Below, one piece after another: positions 56,101-64,000 of a stretch of 64,000 nt of DNA. How positions within the stretch are numbered: the stretch's first letter is position 1; every line of letters begins with the position of its first letter. The DNA lies in assembly GCF_008704205.1 (NCBI RefSeq), contig NZ_VXLC01000043.1, forward strand, positions 1 through 64,000, in the 5' to 3' direction. The DNA comes from Nocardia colli. Lineage in GTDB: Bacteria; Actinomycetota; Actinomycetes; Mycobacteriales; Mycobacteriaceae. The position numbers were made by a program, and so were the translations under genes. The notes beneath the pieces are model-generated. The model worked only from the letters and a program-made list of their open reading frames with translations, was not told the DNA's origin and made no database searches.

Positions 56101-59100
56101 ATTCGACTGCGGTGAGCGCCAATCCGGGCACGTCGAAGGTGGCGGTGCCGGTATTGAGGTAGCTCAGAGCGACGGTGAAGAGCGGATGCCGGGCCGGGGA
56201 GCGTTCGATGCCCAGCTCGTCGACCACTCGGTCGAACGGCACGGTCGCGTTGCCGAATGCGGCCAGGTCGGTGGTTCTGGTCTGGGTGATCAGGTCGGTG
56301 AACGATCGATCGAGGTCCGGCCGGGTGCGCAGGACGACGGTGTTGACGAACATGCCGACCAGGTCGTCGAGGGCCGCTTCGCCGCGTCCGGCCACCGGGG
56401 TGCCGATGGCGGTGTCGGCAGCGCCGGACAGCCGAGCCAGCAGCACGGACAAGGCGGCGTGCACCACCATGAACGGAGTTGCGTTGTGCTGCCTCGCGAT
56501 TTCGCCGATTCGGGTGGCGACTTCGCTGCCGATTCGGGCACGCACGCTCGCACCATGCGCTGTCGCCACCGCGGGACGTGGGCGGTCCGTCGGCAGTGCC
56601 GATTCGGCCGGGAGGTCGCGCAGCGTCTCGGTCCAGTACGAGAGTTGCTCTCGTGCAGTCGAATCCACTGCGTCGGCCTGCCAGAGCGCATAGTCGGCGT
56701 ACTGCGCGGCCAAGTCCGGCCAGCTCGGTGCCGTGTCCAATGCGCGAGAGAGGTAGGCGGACAGCAGGTCTCGCAGCAGCGGACTCATCGAATAGCCGTC
56801 GGCGGCGATGTGGTGCAGCACCACGACCAGCACGTGCTCGGCTTCGTGCACCCGCAGCAGCACCGCGCGCACCGGCACCTCGGTGGTGACATCGAAACCG
56901 GCGACCAGGAATTCGGCGATCCGCTCGGAGACCGGACGGCCCTCGAGGTCTTCGCTCGCGAGCTGTATCGGTGCCGGTTCGGCGGGCAGGATCACCTGAT
57001 GGCCACTGCCGGTCGCATCGACGGGGTAGACCGTGCGCAACACCTCATGCCGGGCAACGACATCGGTGAAGGCGGCACGCAGGGCGAGCACATCGAGTTC
57101 GCCTTCGAGGCGCATTGCCACGGGGATGTTGTGGGTGGCCGAGGCGGGGTCGAGCCGGTTGAGGAACCACATGCCGCGCTGCACCGGAGCCAGCGGAATG
57201 ATTGCCGGACGTGGGCCCGCGATCAGCGGGACCGACTGTTCCAGTGCGGCAGCGTCATTGGTGATCCACGCCGCGAACGCGCGCACGGTCGGTGCTTCGA
57301 ATACCAGTCGGACCGGAACGCGACGGCCGAGGCGAGCCCCGAGGCGGGCGATCACCCGGGTGGCGATCAAGGAGTTGCCGCCGAGCTCGAAGAAGTTGTC
57401 GTCGGCGCCTATCGGCCCGCTCGCGAGGACTGATTCGAAGGCTTCGGCCACCAGACGTTCGGCCGGTGTGACCGGAGCGCGGAAGGCGACCCGGCCGAAC
57501 ACCGGTTCCGGCAGTGCTTTTCGATCCAGCTTTCCGGAAGCGTTGAGCGGGAACGCCTCCAGCACCAGGACGGTCGACGGGACCATGTACGACGGCAGGG
57601 TCTCGGCGGCCGCGCGTAGCACTTCGTCCTCGGCGACCGCGTTGTGTGTGGTGACGTAGCCGACCAGCTGGTCGCCGGTGCGGGTGGCGACAACGGCTGC
57701 GGCGGCTTGGGATACACCGGACACGGCGGCCAGAACCGCCTCGATCTCGCCCAGCTCCAGCCGCTGCCCACGGAACTTCACCTGGAAGTCGGTGCGGCCC
57801 AAGTACATCAGCTCCGCAGTGTCGGTGTCGGCGTCGGCATCCCAGCGCACCAGGTCGCCGGTGCGGTACATGCGCTCACCGGGGGTGCCGAAGGGGTTGG
57901 CCACGAACCGATCCGCCGTCAGGTCGGGTCTGCCGTGGTAGCCGCGCGCCAGCTGGGTACCGGCCAGGTATAGCTCACCGGCGACGCCGGGCAAGGTCGG
58001 GCGCAGCCGCGAATCCAGCACGTATACTCGGCTGTTCCACTCCGGGTTGCCGATCGGCAGGACCATGCCGCCGATTTCGCCGGTGACGTCGCGGTAGGTG
58101 ATGCTCACCGCCGCCTCGGTCGGGCCGTACAGGTTGTGCAGCCGGGCCCGGCTCACCGCACCGAAGGCGCGCACCGTCTCGGCGGGCAGGGCCTCGCCGA
58201 TGACGAAGACGGTGCGCAGCGAGTCGAGCGCGGCACGCTGCCCGGCGGTTTCGACATGGCCCGCGAACACGCTGAGCATCGAGGGTACGAAGTCGGTGAT
58301 GGTGACGCCGTAGGCCTCGATGGCCTCGGTCAGGTAGCCGGGATCGCGATGGCCGTCCGGGGCGGCGAGCACCAGGGGTGCGCCGATGCGCAGGGGCAGG
58401 AAGTATCCCCAGAGCGACACATCGAAGGTGGTGGCCGTTTTCTGGAGGTACACGTCCTCGGCGGACAGCTGGTACTGGGACTGCATCCAGGTCATCTGGT
58501 TGACGATCGCGGCGTGGGAAACGCTGACGCCCTTGGGTTTTCCGGTGGAACCGGAGGTGAAGATCACGTACGCCGGGTGCTGCGGGTGGATCGGCGAGCG
58601 GCGCTCGTGCACGGCGATCGGGTCGTCCGCGTAGCCGTCGAGCGTGAGTTCATCGATACGCAGGATCGGACCGGCGTAGTCGATGCTGACCTGGTCAGCC
58701 GTGGTAGTGAGCAGCGCCGCAGGTTGCGCGGTGTCGAGGATGTGCGCGACCCGCCGCGCCGGGTGGTCCGGGTCGATCGGCACGTAGGCCCCGCCGGCTT
58801 TGAGCACCGCGTACAAGGCGACGACCAGGTCGACCGAGCGCCGGATTGCCAACGCCACCAGTGATTCCGGGCCGATGTTCGCCGCGATCAGGTGCCGGGC
58901 CAGCTGGTTGGTCCGGCGGTCCAGCTCGCCGTAGGTCATCGTCGTCGCGGCAGAGCCGTTGTCCGGAACGAAGATCAGTGCCGGATCGTCCGGCGTCGCC
59001 GCGGCCTGTGCTTCGAATTCGTCGAGCAGCATTTCCGCGAGGCAGGCGGTGTGCGCGGAGTCGTTCCACTCGGTCACCACGCGATGCAGCTCACCGGTGC

Positions 59101-62100
59101 CGAACAGGTCGATGTCACCGACCACCTGCTCCGGATCCGTGGTGACAGCACCCAGCAGGCGGAGGAACCGGGATCCGAAGGTGGCGACGGTGCCTTCGTC
59201 GAAAAGGTCCGTGGCGTAGGTGAATTGGATCGCGTTGTCGGTCACGGTGAGCTGAAGATCGAATGGCGTTGTCTGGTGGTCCAACTCGTATTCGGCGACG
59301 GCGACGCCCGCCATGTCGAGTTCGACGTGGGCGAGGTTCTGGAAGAACAAGGCGATCTGGAAGAGCGGATGCCGTGCCTCGGATCGGGGCGGATCGAGTA
59401 CCTCGACCAGCCTTTCGAACGGCACCTCCGCGTGGGCGAAGGCATCGAGGTCGCGGTCACGCACTCGCCGCAGGACCTCGGCGAACGGGTCCGCTCCGGC
59501 GACCTCGGCGCGCAGCACCAGGGTGTTGACGAACATACCGATCAGGTCGTCGAGTGCGACGTCGCCGCGGCCCGCGATCGGTGCGCCGATGGCGATGTCG
59601 TCGGTGCCGGACAGCCGGGCGAGCAAGGTCGCGAGGGCGGCATGCACCACCATGAACGGGGTCGCTTCGTAGCGTGCCGCTACCGCAGTAATACCTTCGC
59701 GGACATTGCTATTCAGCTCGATCGTCGTGCTGGACGCTGCGTGCGTGGCGACCGCCGGACGCGGTCGATCAGTAGGTAGATCGAGTTGTACGGGCAAGGC
59801 CCGCAGCACCTCCTGCCAGTAGCGCAGTTGGCGTGCGGCCACCGATTCCGAATCATCCTCGGCGCCGAGCACTTCACGCTGCCATAGCGCGTAATCGGCG
59901 TACTGCACAGGCAATTCGGCCCAGGCGGGCGCGGTCCTGGTGGCGCGTGCCGCATAGGCGGTGGCAATATCCCGGGCCAGTGGTGCCATCGAGAAGCCGT
60001 CGGCCGCAATGTGATGCACGACCAGGGCGAGCAGGTGCGCACGATCGGAGAGCCGGATCAGTCCGATGCGCAACGGCACCTCGCTCGTCACGTCGAACGG
60101 CGTGGCGATGAACTCCGGCAGCGCAGCCGCCGACTCGAGCGAGTGCAGCGACGGCACCCGGTCCGGTTCGAGAATCCGCTGGTAACCGGTGCCGTCGTGG
60201 TCCGGGTAGAGCGTGCGCAGCGTCTCATGCCTGCCGACCACGTCGGCGACAGCGGCGGCCAGCGTATTCGGGTCGAGGTAGCCGGTGAGCCGGACAACGA
60301 CCGGGATGTTGTGCACGGTGCCGGTGGGATCGAAGCGGTTGAGGAACCACATGCGCTGCTGGGCCGGCGACAGCGGTACCAGCCCGGGACGGGTGCGCGC
60401 GGTGAGTGGTGGCCTGCTGCCGGTGCCGATCTGCCGTCCGGCCCGGGCCGCCAGCCCGGCGACGGTCGGCGCGTCGAACAGCATCCGGACCGGGAACTCG
60501 GCGTCGAAGGCGGCGCCGAGCCGGGCCGCGACCTGCGTCGCGATCAGAGAATTGCCGCCGAGGGCGAAGAAGTCGTCGTCGGCGCCGACCCGGTCGAGGC
60601 CGAGCAGTTCGCCGATGATGTCGGCGACCGCGCGTTCGGTGTCGGTGGCCGGTGCGCGATAGGTGGTCGCCTCGATGACCGGCGCGGGCAGGGCTTTACG
60701 GTCGATCTTGCCGGAGGTGTTGAGCGGCAGCTCATCCAGCGGGAGGATCGCCGAAGGCACCATGTACGCGGGCAATTCCGCGCTCAGCGCGGACCGGGCC
60801 CCGTCGAGGTCCGGCGAATGTCCCGTGGCGGCAACCACGTACGCCACCAGCCGGTCACCGAGCCGATCATCGGAATGCAACACCACGACGGCCTGCGCGA
60901 TCGAATCCAGCGCGGTCAGCGCGGTCTCGATCTCGCCGAGCTCGATCCGCAGACCGCGCAGCTTCACCTGGAAGTCGGTGCGGCCCAGGTACTCCACTTC
61001 GCCGTCGGCGTTCCACTTGACGAGATCGCCGGTGCGATACATCCGCGCGCCCCCGGCGAACGGATTCGCGACGAACCGGTCCGCGGTCAGATCCGGCCGG
61101 GCGAGGTACCCGAGCGCCAGCTGCGCGCCAGCCAGATACAGCTCCCCCGGCACTCCGACGGGCACCGGTCGCATCCGCGAATCCAGCACCAGCAGTTGGG
61201 TATTGAATACCGGCCTGCCGATCGGCACGCTGACCACATCGGCCGCGGTCACCTCGTGGAAGGTGACGTCGACGGTGGCCTCCGTCGGTCCGTACAGGTT
61301 GTGCACCCGCGCTCCGATCACCTCACGCGCCCGCTGCGCGGCCAGCGCGGGCAATGCCTCACCGGAGGCGAATACGTTGCGGAGCGTAATGCACTCGTTT
61401 GCCCTTCGCTCGACAATGAACATCGACAACATGGCGGGCACGAAATGGGCCGTGGTCACCCCCGCTTCGATGATCAAGCGGGCTAGATATGCGGGGTCGC
61501 GGTGCCCGTCCGGGCGGGCGACGACCAGCCGCGCACCGATCTGCAACGGCCAGAAGAACTCCCATACCGACACGTCGAAAGTGGCCGGGGTCTTCTGCAA
61601 CACCGCGTCGTCAGCGGTGAGGGGGTAGGTCTGCTGCATCCAGTGCAGCCGGTTCACGACGGCGGCGTGCGGCACGGCGACGCCCTTGGGGCGGCCGGTC
61701 GAGCCGGAGGTGAAGAGGACGTAGGCGGTGTGCGCCGAGGTCAGCACGCCGACTCGGTCCAGGGTGGTAAGCGGGGTCGGCGCATAACCGGTCAGGTCCA
61801 GTCGGTCGACGCGGAATTGCCGCGCCGCGACACCATCCAGGTCCATGCCGGAGGTGAGCACGCATACCGGCTTGGCGGTCTCGAGCACGTGGTCGATGCG
61901 GTCGGCGGGATGGTCGGGATCGAGCGGTACGTACGCGCCGCCCGCCGCGATGACCGCGTACATGCCGGTGATCAGATCGATCGAGCGCCGCATACCCAGC
62001 GCGACCAGGGAATCCGGGCCGACGCCTTGGTCAACGAGCCACCGGGCCAGGCGGTGCACCTTCGCGGCGAAGTCCGCGTACGACAGGCTTGTCCCGTCGA

Positions 62101-64000
62101 GGGTGAGGGCGGTCGCCTCCGGTGTTCTGGCTACCTGCGCCTCGAACAACGAGACCAGTGTCTGTCCGATCTCCATCGGGTGTGTGGTGTCGTTCCACCG
62201 GTCCAGCACGAGCGAACGCTCTGCGGTGTCGAGTAGTTCGATATCGCCGAGGGCGATGGACGAGTTCGCGGATACGGATTCGAGGACCCGCACGAACCGC
62301 GCCGCGAAAGACTCGACAGTGCGTTGGTCGAAAAGGTCTGTCGCGTAGCGCATCACGCCTCGCAGCGCAGTGCCCGCATCAGCAACGTACTCGGCGAGTT
62401 CGAGACTGAGATCGAATTGCGCGACCTTGCTGTCGATCGGGTAGGCCGACACCTCGAGTCCGGGCAGTCGCAGGACGGTGTCCTCGCGGTGCTCGAAGGT
62501 GAGCAGTGTCTGCACGATCGGGGAATGCGATTGTGCGCGTGCCGGATTCAGTTCGTCGACGAGTCGTTCGAAGGGCAGGTCGGCATGCGCGAACGCGCGT
62601 ACGTCGGCGTCGCGTACCTCGCTCAGCAGTTCGGCGAAAGACATGTCCGGAGCTACGCGGGAGCGCAGCACGAGGGTGTTCACGAACATGCCGACCAGGT
62701 CGTCCAGTGCTGCTTCGGAGCGCCCCGCGATGGGCGTGCCGATGGCGACGTCGTCCACCCGGGCGAGCCGGGCCAGCAGCATAGCGAAGGCGGCATGGAT
62801 CACCATGAACGACGAAACACCTTGCCTGCGAGCTAGATCCGCGACCGATCCGGTCAGCTCGGCGGACACGGCGAACTCGATGGCGGCACCGCGTCCGGAG
62901 GCGACCGGCGGTCGCGGGCGGTCGGCGGGCAGTTCGAGCACCGGCGCGAGTCCGGCGAGTTCCGTGCGCCAGTGGGCGATCTGCGCGGCCAGCAGCGATT
63001 CGGGGTCATCGGCCGACCCGAGCACTTCGTGCTGCCAGAGCGTGAAGTCCGCGTATTGGACCGGTAGTTGACGCCACTGCGGGGCCACACCCGTGGTCCG
63101 TGCGGTGTAGGCAACCATGAGATCCCGTGCGAGCGGTGCGGTCGAGACGCCGTCCGCCGCGATGTGGTGCACCACGACGACGAGCACGTGGTCGTCCGGC
63201 GAGGCACGGAACAGCTTGGCCTGCACCGGCATTGCGGTGCGCAAATCGAAGCCGACGGCGGTCACTGCCAGTACGGCCGATGCGAGGTCCGTTCCGGCCA
63301 CGTCGACGGGGTGCAGGTCGAGCGCGGTCACCTCGTCGCCGGACAGCACCGCCTGCGCCGGCCCGAGCTGATCCGACGGGAATATGGTGCGCAGCGATTC
63401 GTGCCGGTCGATGACATCACGCAGAGCTGCTCGCAGCGCATCCGTATCCAGAGCGCCGGTCAGCCGGATGGTGATCGGGATGTTGTAGACGGCAGATTCC
63501 GGGTCGAGGCGATTCAGCAGCCACATCCGAGTCTGTGCGAGCGACAAGGGGATACGAGTCGGACGCTCCCGCACGGCAAGAACCGGCCGCGACGTGTCCG
63601 AGGCCGGCTGAGCGGAATCCGCGATCCGCGTTGCGAGTTCGGCCACCGTGGGTGCTTCGAACACCGCACGTACCGTCAGCACACAACCGAACGCGGCATT
63701 GACCCTGGCGACCAGCCGCATGGCGAGCAACGAATTGCCGCCGCGAGCGAAGAAGTCGTCGTCCGCGCCGATCCTGCTGCCGGTCAACCCGACCAGATCG
63801 GTGATCAGTGCAGCAAGCACCGACTCGACGCCCTCGCGCGGGGCGCGGAATCCCGCTGCCGTGCCGATGAATTCGACGGCAGGCAGTGCGGCGCGATCGA
63901 GTTTGCCGACGGTGGTCAGCGGCATCTCGTCGAGTACGACCAGATGCGCGGGAACCATGTACGCGGGCAGCCGATCCCGCAGGTCGTCCAGCACCGCTTC
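50108..64000 (-). CDS. Non-ribosomal peptide synthetase NRPS-B, 3' part with thioesterase (5' end outside window)
   Basis: Open frame from the right edge to the TGA at 50108, about 4,630 residues; its start lies beyond base 64000. Order from the N-terminal side: end of an A domain (YMVPA, GKLDRAALP), T, then four C-A-T modules and a C-terminal thioesterase. All C domains have HHIAADG. No E or methyltransferase domain is seen. Predicted pockets of the four visible A domains are Ser, an unassigned code shared with NRPS-A, and two more unassigned. The TE shows GWSLGG, a LDSSRQ acid region and a late HTSHW, so it should release or cyclise the peptide. Followed by mbtH. Product unknown. Confidence 0.95.
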   Translation of the reverse strand, partial: EAVLDDLRDRLPAYMVPAHLVVLDEMPLTTVGKLDRAALPAVEFIGTAAGFRAPREGVESVLAALITDLVGLTGSRIGADDDFFARGGNSLLAMRLVARVNAAFGCVLTVRAVFEAPTVAELATRIADSAQPASDTSRPVLAVRERPTRIPLSLAQTRMWLLNRLDPESAVYNIPITIRLTGALDTDALRAALRDVIDRHESLRTIFPSDQLGPAQAVLSGDEVTALDLHPVDVAGTDLASAVLAVTAVGFDLRTAMPVQAKLFRASPDDHVLVVVVHHIAADGVSTAPLARDLMVAYTARTTGVAPQWRQLPVQYADFTLWQHEVLGSADDPESLLAAQIAHWRTELAGLAPVLELPADRPRPPVASGRGAAIEFAVSAELTGSVADLARRQGVSSFMVIHAAFAMLLARLARVDDVAIGTPIAGRSEAALDDLVGMFVNTLVLRSRVAPDMSFAELLSEVRDADVRAFAHADLPFERLVDELNPARAQSHSPIVQTLLTFEHREDTVLRLPGLEVSAYPIDSKVAQFDLSLELAEYVADAGTALRGVMRYATDLFDQRTVESFAARFVRVLESVSANSSIALGDIELLDTAERSLVLDRWNDTTHPMEIGQTLVSLFEAQVARTPEATALTLDGTSLSYADFAAKVHRLARWLVDQGVGPDSLVALGMRRSIDLITGMYAVIAAGGAYVPLDPDHPADRIDHVLETAKPVCVLTSGMDLDGVAARQFRVDRLDLTGYAPTPLTTLDRVGVLTSAHTAYVLFTSGSTGRPKGVAVPHAAVVNRLHWMQQTYPLTADDAVLQKTPATFDVSVWEFFWPLQIGARLVVARPDGHRDPAYLARLIIEAGVTTAHFVPAMLSMFIVERRANECITLRNVFASGEALPALAAQRAREVIGARVHNLYGPTEATVDVTFHEVTAADVVSVPIGRPVFNTQLLVLDSRMRPVPVGVPGELYLAGAQLALGYLARPDLTADRFVANPFAGGARMYRTGDLVKWNADGEVEYLGRTDFQVKLRGLRIELGEIETALTALDSIAQAVVVLHSDDRLGDRLVAYVVAATGHSPDLDGARSALSAELPAYMVPSAILPLDELPLNTSGKIDRKALPAPVIEATTYRAPATDTERAVADIIGELLGLDRVGADDDFFALGGNSLIATQVAARLGAAFDAEFPVRMLFDAPTVAGLAARAGRQIGTGSRPPLTARTRPGLVPLSPAQQRMWFLNRFDPTGTVHNIPVVVRLTGYLDPNTLAAAVADVVGRHETLRTLYPDHDGTGYQRILEPDRVPSLHSLESAAALPEFIATPFDVTSEVPLRIGLIRLSDRAHLLALVVHHIAADGFSMAPLARDIATAYAARATRTAPAWAELPVQYADYALWQREVLGAEDDSESVAARQLRYWQEVLRALPVQLDLPTDRPRPAVATHAASSTTIELNSNVREGITAVAARYEATPFMVVHAALATLLARLSGTDDIAIGAPIAGRGDVALDDLIGMFVNTLVLRAEVAGADPFAEVLRRVRDRDLDAFAHAEVPFERLVEVLDPPRSEARHPLFQIALFFQNLAHVELDMAGVAVAEYELDHQTTPFDLQLTVTDNAIQFTYATDLFDEGTVATFGSRFLRLLGAVTTDPEQVVGDIDLFGTGELHRVVTEWNDSAHTACLAEMLLDEFEAQAAATPDDPALIFVPDNGSAATTMTYGELDRRTNQLARHLIAANIGPESLVALAIRRSVDLVVALYAVLKAGGAYVPIDPDHPARRVAHILDTAQPAALLTTTADQVSIDYAGPILRIDELTLDGYADDPIAVHERRSPIHPQHPAYVIFTSGSTGKPKGVSVSHAAIVNQMTWMQSQYQLSAEDVYLQKTATTFDVSLWGYFLPLRIGAPLVLAAPDGHRDPGYLTEAIEAYGVTITDFVPSMLSVFAGHVETAGQRAALDSLRTVFVIGEALPAETVRAFGAVSRARLHNLYGPTEAAVSITYRDVTGEIGGMVLPIGNPEWNSRVYVLDSRLRPTLPGVAGELYLAGTQLARGYHGRPDLTADRFVANPFGTPGERMYRTGDLVRWDADADTDTAELMYLGRTDFQVKFRGQRLELGEIEAVLAAVSGVSQAAAAVVATRTGDQLVGYVTTHNAVAEDEVLRAAAETLPSYMVPSTVLVLEAFPLNASGKLDRKALPEPVFGRVAFRAPVTPAERLVAEAFESVLASGPIGADDNFFELGGNSLIATRVIARLGARLGRRVPVRLVFEAPTVRAFAAWITNDAAALEQSVPLIAGPRPAIIPLAPVQRGMWFLNRLDPASATHNIPVAMRLEGELDVLALRAAFTDVVARHEVLRTVYPVDATGSGHQVILPAEPAPIQLASEDLEGRPVSERIAEFLVAGFDVTTEVPVRAVLLRVHEAEHVLVVVLHHIAADGYSMSPLLRDLLSAYLSRALDTAPSWPDLAAQYADYALWQADAVDSTAREQLSYWTETLRDLPAESALPTDRPRPAVATAHGASVRARIGSEVATRIGEIARQHNATPFMVVHAALSVLLARLSGAADTAIGTPVAGRGEAALDDLVGMFVNTVVLRTRPDLDRSFTDLITQTRTTDLAAFGNATVPFDRVVDELGIERSPARHPLFTVALSYLNTGTATFDVPGLALTAVEFDEPVARFDLQFTVAAEPDADGHLAVELDYATDLFDEATAANLLRRFGRLLGTLTAEPDRPIGAADLLAPAERTELLARRGAHPVEPHTLADLMAAAVAMNPAATALISADRTLTYRALDEQSARLARMLIGHGIGAEDVVAIAIERSIESLLAVWAVAKTGATFVPVDPTYPAERITHMLSDSTAALGLTTSRSHRTLPADVEWLVLDAPATAVRMRHTSAAPIAADELIRPVRVGNPAWMIYTSGSTGTPKGVLATHAGLAGVARAQRDRYEITAAARILHVASPSFDASMLELLLALSAGAALVIAPAGVYGGAELTTLLREQQVSHAFITPAVVRTLDPADLHDLRHLTVGGESYGPDMVRRWGIGRAFYNTYGPTETTIITTISARLRPDDPFDMGTPIHGMSAVILDARLQPVPVGVTGELYLRGPGLARGYHSRPGLSAERFIADPYGPAGGRLYRAGDLVRWTTTGAVHYVGRSDQQVKVRGLRIELGEIDAVLATHASVEAAVTLGHTDAAGVTSLVSYVVGRGIDAEELRAHAGRSLAAYMVPATVMVLDELPLTPVGKLDRQALPEPEFRVAEFRAPRTAAEQAVAEVITDVLGLDTQIGLDDDFFALGGNSLTATQLAARLGNRLALGVGVRLVFEHPTVVALAAAASGAAQSGPVLARRTETGPVPLSLAQQRMWFLNRLDRQSTAYNIPLAVRLTGDLDVAALNAAIADVVDRHEVLRTVYPQHESGPVQVVLPAGESGTPVLAPIAVPADDLTAAVADFVGGGFDVAEAVPVRARLFVPVAADAAAREHVLVVVVHHIAADGSSLVPLARDVMVAYAARRQGSAPEWVPLPVQYADYSRWQRELLGAEDDPDSLVSRQLRFWTGTLDGLPAQLTLPTDRPRPAIVATRGGHVDFAIDARAHAGLIALGRESGATLFMVLHAAFAVLLARLSGTTDIAVGTPVAGRGAAELDDVVGMFVNTLVLRAQVDAGTGFAELLDQVRAADVAAFAHADVPFERLVEVLNPERSTARHPLFQVGFSFHNQAGADFALDGLTATAADFDSEVAQFDLHLVVTDRYDTEGVPTGMAASISYATALFDEGTVAGFAGRLQRLLAAVCADPQVPVGDLALLDRAEAERMLIAWNRPEREFATTTLISAFEAQVARTPDAVAIVDGAETLTYGEFGARVNRLARVLIDRGVAPESVVALAIPRSAELLVAMYAVVTAGGAYLPLDPAHPLDRTVRILAAASPELVLTSAAHPMLPVAVSNHAVVLDISTIDPSIDARPVRDNERSASLSPSNTAYLIFTSGSTGTPKGVAVPHAAVAHQLEWMQSEYALGADDATLLMTSAAFDLSIWELWWAPRTGARIVLAPAAAHRDPAQVLDLIRRASITTVTLVPSLLAMLSEAAGDRLPRSLRRLLVIGEPLPATTVYQVRGRTDARIDNLYGPTEAAVSVTRYRTVPGTRHTVVPIGTPESGSRVYVLDDRLHPVPAGVTGELYLGGAQLARGYHGRPELTAERFVADPFGARGTRLYRTGDLVRWGADGNLEYVERRDFQVKVRGYRIELAEIEHALRSRPAVSEAIVVAQHAGDENAMLAGYFTATEPVDTDILRAAVADLLPSYMVPAVLRQLDTLPRNANGKVDRAALPKPEPRGHEFRAPATELERQFCACFAEVLGVDRIGLDDSFFEQGGNSLLATRLAARLSAALAEPIPVVWLFSAPTPGAMVTQLAQHRSGRGRVDAAAAFDVLLPLRAGGSREPLFCLHPAGGVAWSFAGLAAHIDPERGVYGIQSPALSSAAPLPESIEDWAGRYVREIRAVQPEGPYHLLGWSLGGVLAHAVAVQLQDAGQHVALLAMLDSSRQSTVDESATVPVADLLGGLLGDHAAETDLDLTQLALRMAELPEPFASFGADRLARVLDAGTRAVNLITRYRPRPYKGNLLYFTAALDDPTGATGAATWADAVDGTVHNHAVHTSHWRMTTESALARIGHVLTALLERADRT
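50111..54080 (-). other. NRPS-B final module: C, A (code DLWTLILVSK), T, thioesterase
   Basis: C about 54080-52750, A about 52720-51150, T about 51140-50940 (FFEQGGNSLLA), TE about 50900-50111. Pocket from FDLSIWELW, VTLVPSL, LLVIGEPL and LYGPTEAAVSV: D L W T L I L V S (+K), unassigned. The TE begins PLFCLHPAGGVAW and carries nucleophile Ser in GWSLGG and the His near the C terminus (HTSHW), resembling EntF-type release domains. Confidence 0.8.
54130..57210 (-). other. NRPS-B visible module 3: C, A (code DALFTGTIIK), T
   Basis: C about 57210-55920 opening PLAPVQRGMWF, slightly unlike the other C domains. A about 55890-54340, T about 54320-54130. The A domain is of a different lineage (VASPSFDASMLELLLALSAGAAL, HAFITPAVVRTL). 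The pocket read by eye is D A L F T G T I I (+K). No firm substrate; the small and hydrophobic positions suggest an aliphatic or small residue at most. Confidence 0.68.
57270..60380 (-). other. NRPS-B visible module 2: C, A (code DVWDFILVSK), T
   Basis: C about 60380-59070, A about 59050-57480, T about 57450-57270. Core segments FDVSLWGYF, TDFVPSM, VFVIGEAL and LYGPTEAAVSI give the code of NRPS-A module 1, so both synthetases probably use the same, unidentified, amino acid. Confidence 0.75.
60450..63570 (-). other. NRPS-B visible module 1: C, A predicted for serine (DVWHFSLVDK), T
   Basis: C about 63570-62230, A about 62210-60680, T about 60640-60450. Core segments FDVSVWEFF, AHFVPAM, VFASGEAL and LYGPTEATVDV give DVWHFSLVDK, the same textbook Ser code as NRPS-A module 3. 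Neighbouring non-pocket sequence is also very alike, so the two modules share recent ancestry. Confidence 0.8.
63640..64000 (-). other. NRPS-B: C-terminal end of an A domain and its T domain (module cut by window edge)
   Basis: A-domain motifs A9/A10 (LPAYMVPAHLVV, TTVGKLDRAALP) followed by a carrier domain with FFARGGNSLLA. The usual LGG before NSL is RGG here, but the modified Ser is present. Its substrate pocket lies outside the window. Confidence 0.85.

Overview
High-GC DNA from a mycolic-acid actinomycete, most likely Nocardia or a close relative. The basis is the codon bias, a complete Mce lipid-import operon, Mce3R-type double TetR regulators, an M. tuberculosis-like leucine/itaconate gene block and very large NRPS genes of the nocardial type. 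I see no rRNA, tRNA, CRISPR array, insertion sequence or phage gene.

Layout. Bases 1-10.7k hold the 5' part of a minus-strand NRPS (NRPS-A, C-A-T x3 plus part of a fourth C), running off the left edge. 11.1-12.3k: cobM and an F420-type PPOX enzyme. 12.4-16.1k: a NarL-type two-component pair divergent from an FtsX-type ABC exporter. 16.2-19.3k: a LysR regulator divergent from an MHS-family transporter and a 3-hydroxybutyrate dehydrogenase-like SDR. 19.4-28.1k: a TetR gene divergent from a tightly coupled operon (acyl-CoA carboxylase beta and alpha, acyl-CoA dehydrogenase, MaoC, CitE-like lyase, acetoacetyl-CoA synthetase). This operon matches the methylcrotonyl-CoA/leucine block of mycobacteria and ends in ketone-body activation. 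28.1-33.1k: a small ORF, a P450 with an operator-like palindrome at its start, and two tandem paralogues of exactly 414 aa, each with two TetR DNA-binding domains (Mce3R type). 33.1-42.7k: a complete mce operon on the minus strand (two small membrane proteins, yrbEA, yrbEB, mceA-F, one Mce-associated protein), divergent from an MpaB-like (DUF2236) oxygenase gene. 43.9-47.7k: a lipoprotein serine hydrolase, a two-domain CMD protein, a DJ-1/PfpI protein and an aldo/keto reductase. 47.7-49.5k: a Cys-rich 62-aa protein divergent from an XRE-TPR regulator. 49.6-64k: a small hypothetical gene, an MbtH-like gene and the 3' part of a second NRPS (NRPS-B: partial A-T, four C-A-T modules and a thioesterase), running off the right edge.

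The most interesting unit is 28.7-43.9k. A P450, twin Mce3R-like regulators, an mce importer and an MpaB-type oxygenase look like one regulated lipid uptake and oxidation locus. The two regulators have near-identical DNA-reading helices but diverged cores, which suggests one operator set read through two ligands. An exact 10-base motif, followed in both places by a palindrome, occurs before the second regulator and in the mce/mpaB divergent promoter region.

The two NRPS genes are in the same orientation but about 39 kb apart. They share two predicted substrate pockets: a textbook Ser code (DVWHFSLVDK) and an unassigned code (DVWDFILVSK). One begins with a starter-like C domain and the other ends with a TE, so they could be parts of one assembly line or two related ones. 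The window cannot decide this because both genes are cut.
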